Positions 58,670 to 64,000 of a stretch of DNA of 64,000 nucleotides are shown in pieces. The stretch comes from Hyphomicrobiales bacterium (lineage in GTDB: Bacteria; Pseudomonadota; Alphaproteobacteria; Rhizobiales; Rhizobiaceae), in the NCBI GenBank assembly GCA_900470285.1, contig UCAG01000003.1, positions 248,001 through 312,000 on the forward strand, in the 5' to 3' direction. The position numbers and the translations under genes are program-made. Within the stretch, counting starts at the first letter, position 1. Each line of letters opens with the position of its first letter. The notes under the pieces were generated by a model. It saw only the letters and a program-made list of their open reading frames with translations. It had not been told where the DNA came from and did no database searches.

Positions 58670-60811
58670 ATGTTCAACACACATAAAGTTGAAATTGAAT
58701 GGGGCGGCCGTCCGCTCATTCTCGAAACCGGCAAAGTCGCCCGTCAGGCTGACGGCGCGGTTATCGCCACTTACGGTGAAACAATGGTACTGGCGACCGT
58801 TGTTTCGGCTAAAGAACCAAAGCCGGGTCAGGACTTTTTCCCTCTGACTGTAAACTATCAGGAAAAAGCCTATGCAGCCGGTCGTATTCCTGGCGGCTAT
58901 TTCAAACGTGAAGGCCGTCCGAGCGAAAACGAAACTCTGGTTTCCCGCCTGATCGACCGCCCGATCCGTCCGCTGTTTGCTGACGGCTACAAGAACGACA
59001 CACAGGTTGTTATCACCGTTATTCAGCATGATCTGGAAAATAATCCGGACGTTCTGTCGATGGTTGCCGCTTCCGCTGCGCTCACACTTTCCGGCGTACC
59101 TTTCATGGGCCCGATCGGTGGTTCGCGCGTTGGCTACATCAACGGCGAATATGTTCTGAACCCGCATCTCGACGAAATGGCTGAATCCAAACTGGATCTG
59201 GTTGTTGCCGGTACTTCTGATGCTGTTCTGATGGTTGAATCCGAAGCGCAGGAACTCTCTGAAGAAGTGATGCTAGGCGCTGTTGTTTTCGGTCAGAAAG
59301 GCTTCCAGCCTGTGATCGATGCAATCATCAGCCTTGCTGAAGTTGCTGCAAAAGAACCACGTGACTTCCAGCCGGAAGACCTGTCGGCTCCAGAAGCAGC
59401 AATGCTGGCAATCATCGAAGATGATCTGCGCGCAGCTTACAAAATCATCGACAAGCAGGCTCGTTATGCCGCTGTTGATGCCGCTAAAGCTAAAGTTAAA
59501 GCCCATTTCCTGCCAGAAGATGCTGAAACAACCGAATATACTCCTGAACAAATCGGCACTGTTTTCAAAACATTGCAGGCGAAAATCGTTCGCTGGAACA
59601 TTCTGGATACCGGCAGCCGCATCGACGGTCGTGATCTGGTAACCGTTCGTCAGATCGTGTCGGAAGTTGGTCTTCTGCCACGTACCCACGGTTCGGCTCT
59701 GTTCACCCGTGGTGAAACACAGGCAATCGTTGTTGCAACACTGGGTACCGGTGAAGATGAACAGTTCATCGACACACTGGCCGGTCTGCAGAAAGAATCC
59801 TTCCTGCTGCACTACAACTTCCCGCCATATTCCGTTGGTGAAACCGGCCGTATGGGCTCCCCTGGCCGTCGTGAAATCGGTCACGGCAAGCTGGCATGGC
59901 GCGCAATTCATCCGATGCTGCCAGCTAAAGAACAGTTCCCGTACACCCTGCGTGCGGTTTCTGAAATCACTGAATCCAACGGTTCGTCCTCTATGGCAAC
60001 CGTATGCGGCACCTCGCTGGCGCTGATGGATGCCGGTGTGCCTCTAACCCGTCCTGTAGCCGGTATTGCTATGGGTCTGATCAAAGAAGGCGACCGTTTT
60101 GCAGTTCTTTCCGATATCCTTGGTGACGAAGATCACCTCGGCGATATGGACTTCAAGGTAGCCGGTACTGAAAACGGTATCACTGCTCTGCAGATGGACA
60201 TCAAGATCGACGGTATTACCGAAGAGATCATGAAAACCGCTCTGGAACAGGCTAAAGGCGGCCGCGTTCACATTCTCGGTGAAATGGCGAAAGCACTGTC
60301 CGGCGCCCGCGCTGAACTTGGTGAATTTGCACCACGCATCGAAGTGATGAACATTCCGACCGACAAGATCCGTGATGTTATCGGTTCCGGCGGTAAAGTT
60401 ATCCGCGAAATCGTTGAAAAGACCGGTGCAAAAATCAACATCGAAGATGACGGCACAGTCAAAATTGCCTCTTCTTCCGCCAAGGAAATCGAAGCAGCGA
60501 AGAAATGGATCCACTCCATTGTTGCTGAACCGGAAATCGGCGAAATCTACGAAGGTACAGTTGTTAAAACTGCGGACTTCGGAGCATTCGTAAACTTCTT
60601 CGGCCCGCGCGATGGTCTGGTACATATCTCGCAGCTGGCTTCTGACCGCGTTGCCAAGACCACCGATGTGGTTAAGGAAGGTCAGAAGGTCTGGGTTAAA
60701 CTGATGGGCTTTGATGAGCGCGGTAAAGTGCGTCTGTCGATGAAAGTCGTGGATCAGGAAACCGGCAAAGAAATCGTTGCCGAAAAGAAAGAAGAAACAA
60801 CAGCTGAATAA
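58670..60811 (+). CDS. pnp: Polyribonucleotide nucleotidyltransferase (PNPase)
   Basis: Phosphorolytic 3'-5' exoribonuclease and degradosome component; 713 aa. Two RNase PH domains (first about 10-215, second about 315-540) flank the helical domain. A KH domain (about 555-612, [19 protein letters not shown] in part) and an S1 domain (about 622-690, [19 protein letters not shown] in part) end the protein. The start [16 protein letters not shown] is preferred with AAGGACAAGAT before it; the frame is open for 73 codons upstream without family match. Confidence 0.97.
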   Translation: MFNTHKVEIEWGGRPLILETGKVARQADGAVIATYGETMVLATVVSAKEPKPGQDFFPLTVNYQEKAYAAGRIPGGYFKREGRPSENETLVSRLIDRPIRPLFADGYKNDTQVVITVIQHDLENNPDVLSMVAASAALTLSGVPFMGPIGGSRVGYINGEYVLNPHLDEMAESKLDLVVAGTSDAVLMVESEAQELSEEVMLGAVVFGQKGFQPVIDAIISLAEVAAKEPRDFQPEDLSAPEAAMLAIIEDDLRAAYKIIDKQARYAAVDAAKAKVKAHFLPEDAETTEYTPEQIGTVFKTLQAKIVRWNILDTGSRIDGRDLVTVRQIVSEVGLLPRTHGSALFTRGETQAIVVATLGTGEDEQFIDTLAGLQKESFLLHYNFPPYSVGETGRMGSPGRREIGHGKLAWRAIHPMLPAKEQFPYTLRAVSEITESNGSSSMATVCGTSLALMDAGVPLTRPVAGIAMGLIKEGDRFAVLSDILGDEDHLGDMDFKVAGTENGITALQMDIKIDGITEEIMKTALEQAKGGRVHILGEMAKALSGARAELGEFAPRIEVMNIPTDKIRDVIGSGGKVIREIVEKTGAKINIEDDGTVKIASSSAKEIEAAKKWIHSIVAEPEIGEIYEGTVVKTADFGAFVNFFGPRDGLVHISQLASDRVAKTTDVVKEGQKVWVKLMGFDERGKVRLSMKVVDQETGKEIVAEKKEETTAE

Positions 60812-60828
60812 GCTGGTTTCAAATTCTG

Positions 60829-60860
60829 AAAAGCCCCGCATAGAAATATGCGGGGCTTTT
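60829..60860 (+). terminator. Terminator of pnp
   Basis: AAAAGCCCCGCATA / TATGCGGGGCTTTT with a short loop is a strong hairpin; it can act on both strands. Confidence 0.9.
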
Positions 60861-60902
60861 CATTTAAGCATGGAGTCAACATTATCAAAGGCTGCTCGGC
60901 CT

Positions 60903-61145
60903 TCAGGGTAAATCTGGTAAAACCAGTTCTGTCTCAGGCCTGATGCCCTTTTGCAGCCAGGATTCCTGATGGGCACAATCGACAATAGCCTGCGCCTCAC
61001 TGATAGCCATACTCAGCAAATAACCGAGAAAATCCTGTTTGTTCACCTGTGACTGCACAATCATATTGTTCAGCTGCAATAACAACGCCTGATGGTCAGG
61101 CAGGCATTTTGCAAAACATTGCGGCTGACAACATTTGCGCGCCAT
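60903..61145 (-). CDS. Small cysteine-rich N-terminus protein of unknown function
   Basis: An 80-aa protein I do not recognise. The N-terminus has four closely spaced cysteines (KCCQPQCFAKC, residues 4-14) and one more Cys lies near 57 in DCAHQESW. The rest is predicted helical (QALLLQLNNMIVQSQVNKQD). The ATG at 61145 is preceded by a GGGGGGAG RBS; the frame is open to 61301 but that part is unlikely. It is convergent with pnp and divergent from the RsmC-like gene. Cysteine spacing could fit metal binding, but this is speculation. Confidence 0.6.
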   Translation of the reverse strand: MARKCCQPQCFAKCLPDHQALLLQLNNMIVQSQVNKQDFLGYLLSMAISEAQAIVDCAHQESWLQKGIRPETELVLPDLP

Positions 61146-61278
61146 AGTACTACTCCCCCCGCGAGCAACACGGCATTGCAGATAGTTTGAAACTTTAAAC
61201 AATAATAAGTTCAATATAATATCTTCCAGAAACCACCTACTGTCATCCTTCTCAGGTAGCAAAGACCAAAGAAATTTT

Positions 61279-62301
61279 ATGATTACCGGCGCCCAAAACA
61301 CTCTCTTTCTGCCCTTTGAGAATGAAACACTTGATCTGCCTCAGACGGGTGAAAAATTTCTCTGCTTCGGCATCAGTGCCGATACAATGCTCGATACAAT
61401 ATGGAAGCAGGTACTGCATTGTATTCAGCCGCTGAGGCCGGAATGGCTGGCGCTCAATAAAGCCGGATTTCATGTCACGCCGCAAGTCAGCGAAAGTGAT
61501 ACCTATGACGGCGGTATGATTCTGCTCGGCAAACATCGCGGCCGCAATGAGCAATGGCTGGCGACATTGCTGGGCCAAGTCAAACCCGGCGGACGGATCA
61601 TTATCGCCGGCGACAAAAAGCTTGGCATTGACAGTTTCCGCAAGCGCAGCGACCAGATTGCAGCTTCTATCGACCGCCTGTCAAAAAACCACGCTGTTGT
61701 CTACTGGATGACACGTCCGGAAGCGATTGATACTAAAACCACACAAAGCCTCATTCCGGAGCAAAAACGCGTGGACGGGCGTTTCTGGACGAAAGCAGGC
61801 ATGTTCTCTCATGGAGAAATCGACCGCGGCTCCGCACTACTGGTGCCGCATCTCAAAAACATTGCCTTCGGGCATGTAGCGGATTTGGGTGCTGGCTGGG
61901 GTTATCTCACAGCTTGCTGTCTCGACAATCCGGCCAAGATCAGCCGTATTGATCTTTATGAAGCGGATTTTGAAGCGCTGGAGATTGCTCAGAGCAATCT
62001 GGCTGAACTCAACAGTTCTGTGCCACTGCATTATTACTGGCATGACGTCGCTTCCGAGCCGATGACAGAGATTTATGACACCGTGATCAGCAATCCGCCG
62101 TTTCACACCGGCCGCAATACCGATATTTCACTTGGCCAAAGCTTTATTACAGCAGCAGCCAAACGTCTTAAATCCGGCGGGCGCTTCCTGATGGTGGCCA
62201 ATCGTCAGCTCCCTTATGAAGCTGTCTTGAAAAAGCATTTCCGGCAGGTCATGCCACTCACTGATAAAGACGGCTTCAAAGTCATCGAAGCACGAAAATA
62301 A
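61279..62301 (+). CDS. RsmC-like class I SAM-dependent methyltransferase
   Basis: A 340-aa protein with the two-domain layout of RsmC/RlmG: a degenerate N-terminal methyltransferase-like half and an active C-terminal half. Motif I is DLGAGWGYL near 198-206, and the catalytic SNPPFHTGRNTD is near 270. NPPF marks N2-guanine methylation, so 16S rRNA G1207 is a likely target. The exact site was not established. Confidence 0.88.
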   Translation: MITGAQNTLFLPFENETLDLPQTGEKFLCFGISADTMLDTIWKQVLHCIQPLRPEWLALNKAGFHVTPQVSESDTYDGGMILLGKHRGRNEQWLATLLGQVKPGGRIIIAGDKKLGIDSFRKRSDQIAASIDRLSKNHAVVYWMTRPEAIDTKTTQSLIPEQKRVDGRFWTKAGMFSHGEIDRGSALLVPHLKNIAFGHVADLGAGWGYLTACCLDNPAKISRIDLYEADFEALEIAQSNLAELNSSVPLHYYWHDVASEPMTEIYDTVISNPPFHTGRNTDISLGQSFITAAAKRLKSGGRFLMVANRQLPYEAVLKKHFRQVMPLTDKDGFKVIEARK

Positions 62302-62302
62302 A

Positions 62303-62397
62303 GCAGTTTCAGGAAAAGTGGGAACCGCCTTCGCGGGGAAAATAGTTCACTGGACTATTTTCTTGTCCCGCTTCGATCCGTCCGAAACTGCGCTAAA
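62303..62397. repeat. Dispersed Rhizobiales palindromic repeat
   Basis: GCAGTTTC and GAAACTGC arms enclose AGGAAAAGTGGGAACCGCC and an AAAATAGTTCACTGGACTATTTT inner hairpin (AAAATAGT / ACTATTTT). The AAAAGTGGGAACCG part is the same element as at 36762-36805. Confidence 0.75.
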
Positions 62398-62404
62398 AAA
62401 TGAC

Positions 62405-62433
62405 AAAAAAGCCGCGCATTGCGCGGCTTTTTT
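62405..62433. terminator. Bidirectional terminator between the RsmC-like gene and fabI
   Basis: AAAAAAGCCGCGC and GCGCGGCTTTTTT pair around ATT. It lies between convergent genes. Confidence 0.88.
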
Positions 62434-62450
62434 ATAGCATGTTTATCGGC

Positions 62451-63269
62451 TTATTCGCTGCCGGTTGCATCCGAGCTTTTCAGCTCTTCCAGAGTCGGCA
62501 TGGAGACAATGTTGTATCCTGAATCCACAAAGTGAACTTCACCGGTTACACCGCTCGACAGATCCGACAGCAGATAGACTGCGGATTTACCCACATCATC
62601 AATATCAACTGTACGGCGCAGCGGCGAATTACGGCGCTGATAAGAGAAGATCGCGCGGGCATCACCAATACCGGCACCGGCCAGTGTACGCACAGGACCT
62701 GCCGAAATTGCATTGACGCGAATATTCTGCGGACCAAAATCAGCAGCCAGATAGCGCACCATGGCTTCCAGAGCGGCTTTGGCAACACCCATCACATTGT
62801 AGTTCGGGATGGTGCGGGTTGAACCGCCATAGGTCAATGTGAGAATCGAACCACCATCCTTCATCAGCTTCTCAGCGCGCTGAGCAACTTCTGTGAAGGA
62901 ATAGGCCGAAATTACCATTGTCCGGCTGAAATTTTCGCGGGTGGTTACATCCGCATAGCGGCCTTTAAGTTCATTCTTGTCGGAAAAACCGATCGCATGA
63001 ACGATAAAATCGAGTTTGCCCCATTTTTTCTCGATCTCATCAAAGACTGCATCAACAGTTGCAATATCTTCAACATCACAAGGCAGTACGAAATCTGATC
63101 CGACCTGCTCTGCCAATGGTTTGACGCGCTTACCAAGGGCATCACCCTGATAAGTGAAAGCCAGCTCAGCGCCCTGATCGGCCAGATGTTTGGCAACGCC
63201 CCAAGCAAGAGAATGGTTGTTTGCAACACCCATAATCAGCCCGCGTTTGCCCTTCATTAAACCCTGCAT
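62451..63269 (-). CDS. fabI: Enoyl-[acyl-carrier-protein] reductase FabI
   Basis: NADH-dependent last step of each fatty-acid elongation cycle; 272 aa, short-chain dehydrogenase fold. Cofactor motif GVANNHSLAWGVAKHL is at about 14-29. Catalytic Tyr157 and Lys164 are in PNYNVMGVAKAA, and the FabI-type Tyr147 in LTYGGS is present. It follows fabB by 12 bp and is the target class of triclosan. fabB-fabI next to each other matches Brucella-type fab clusters. Confidence 0.96.
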   Translation of the reverse strand: MQGLMKGKRGLIMGVANNHSLAWGVAKHLADQGAELAFTYQGDALGKRVKPLAEQVGSDFVLPCDVEDIATVDAVFDEIEKKWGKLDFIVHAIGFSDKNELKGRYADVTTRENFSRTMVISAYSFTEVAQRAEKLMKDGGSILTLTYGGSTRTIPNYNVMGVAKAALEAMVRYLAADFGPQNIRVNAISAGPVRTLAGAGIGDARAIFSYQRRNSPLRRTVDIDDVGKSAVYLLSDLSSGVTGEVHFVDSGYNIVSMPTLEELKSSDATGSE

Positions 63270-63281
63270 ACTCTCTCTCCG

Positions 63282-64000
63282 TCAGCCCTGATAACGCTGG
63301 AATACCAGCGTTGCGTTCGTTCCACCAAAACCGAAGGAGTTGGACAGTACTGTATTGATTTCAGCATTATCAATGCGCTTGCGCACGATCGGCATATCCG
63401 CAAAATCCGGATCAAGCTCATCAATATGCGCGCTTTCGCAGATGAAATTATTCTGCATCATCAGCAGCGAATAAATCGCTTCCTGAACGCCGGTTGCACC
63501 CAGCGAGTGACCGGTGAGCGACTTGGTTGCCGCAATCGGAGGGCAGGCATCGCCTGAACCGAATACTTTACGAATCGCTTCAATTTCCGGTGCATCGCCC
63601 GCAGGAGTCGATGTGGCATGTGGATTGATATAGTCGATCTTGCCGTTCACGGTTGACAGCGCCATGCGCATGCAGCGCTCCGCACCTTCGCCCGATGGGG
63701 CAACCATGTCATAACCGTCTGATGTCGCGCCGTAGCCGACAACCTCACCGTAAATCTTGGCACCGCGTGCCAGCGCAGTTTCCAGATCTTCCAGCACCAA
63801 TACACCGGCGCCGCCGGCAATTACAAAACCGTCGCGGTTTTTATCATAGGCGCGGGATGCACGTTCCGGCGTATCATTGTATTTCGAAGACATCGCGCCC
63901 ATAGCGTCGAACAGCACCGACAGGGTCCAGTCGAGATCTTCACAACCACCGGCAAACATACGGTCCTGTTTGCCATACTGGATCATCTCAACCGCATTGC
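63282..64000 (-). CDS. fabB: Beta-ketoacyl-ACP synthase I FabB (C-terminal part, cut by window end)
   Basis: About 239 residues of an elongating condensing enzyme; the gene continues beyond the window end, so the start and active-site Cys are not seen. The two catalytic histidines are visible in [11 protein letters not shown] and [14 protein letters not shown]. The C-terminus [17 protein letters not shown] is typical. The first visible ATG is internal (sequence before it, [12 protein letters not shown], is in frame and matches the family). Likely co-transcribed with fabI. Confidence 0.93.
   Translation of the reverse strand, partial: NAVEMIQYGKQDRMFAGGCEDLDWTLSVLFDAMGAMSSKYNDTPERASRAYDKNRDGFVIAGGAGVLVLEDLETALARGAKIYGEVVGYGATSDGYDMVAPSGEGAERCMRMALSTVNGKIDYINPHATSTPAGDAPEIEAIRKVFGSGDACPPIAATKSLTGHSLGATGVQEAIYSLLMMQNNFICESAHIDELDPDFADMPIVRKRIDNAEINTVLSNSFGFGGTNATLVFQRYQG

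Overview
The window is ordinary chromosomal DNA of a Hyphomicrobiales (Rhizobiales) alphaproteobacterium. Gene content and order (dnaA-dnaN-recF beside rpsT, the yejABEF block, kdsB-pheA, lnt-xre-metK-trmB-rimP-nusA-ylxR-infB-rbfA-truB-rpsO-pnp, fabI-fabB) look most like the Brucella/Ochrobactrum/Pseudochrobactrum group. By eye the G+C is about one half, lower than I remember for Brucella, so a Pseudochrobactrum-like genome is a reasonable guess. That placement is inference. I see no insertion sequence, prophage, CRISPR array, rRNA or tRNA gene.

Layout. 0.1-2 kb: pheA and kdsB on the minus strand, with an unusual 28-bp tandem repeat running off the 3' end of pheA. 2-11.8 kb, plus strand: membrane cytochrome c, a short PhnA-like protein, then a YejABEF-type peptide importer with two adjacent substrate-binding proteins, followed by overlapping ghrA. 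11.9-14.8 kb, minus strand: an overlapping cluster of ThiF/MoeB-like E1, GNAT acetyltransferase and the two aconitase X subunits. 14.9-19.1 kb, minus strand: recF, dnaN, dnaA. A 1-kb gene-free stretch upstream of dnaA holds a dense group of GANTC (CcrM) sites, one consensus DnaA box and an AT-rich block. 20-23.6 kb, minus strand: rpsT, an enoyl-CoA hydratase, mutM, deoB.

23.6-35.1 kb is a Tad/Cpa type IVc pilus locus in three transcription units: minus (a CpaC-N-like protein and two TadE-like proteins), plus (cpaA-B-C-D-E-F-tadB-tadC) and minus (a TadD-like lipoprotein). No Flp major pilin gene could be found in it. TTAACC (CtrA half-site) motifs lie upstream of the units.

35.3-46.4 kb: leucyl aminopeptidase, a short MarR regulator overlapping an NlpC/P60 hydrolase, a hydroxyacid dehydrogenase, an SH3 protein, then miaB-phoH-ybeY-corC/tlyC-lnt. 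46.5-60.8 kb: an XRE regulator, metK, and the conserved translation/RNA block trmB to pnp. 61-64 kb: a small cysteine-rich protein, an RsmC-like methyltransferase, fabI, and fabB cut by the window end.

Most genes are housekeeping. The parts worth attention are intergenic (dnaA upstream region, pheA 3' repeat, palindromes upstream of phoH and xre, dispersed palindromic repeats) and the Tad locus without a local pilin. I do not see convincing evidence of a wholly new system; the candidates are ranked in the findings.
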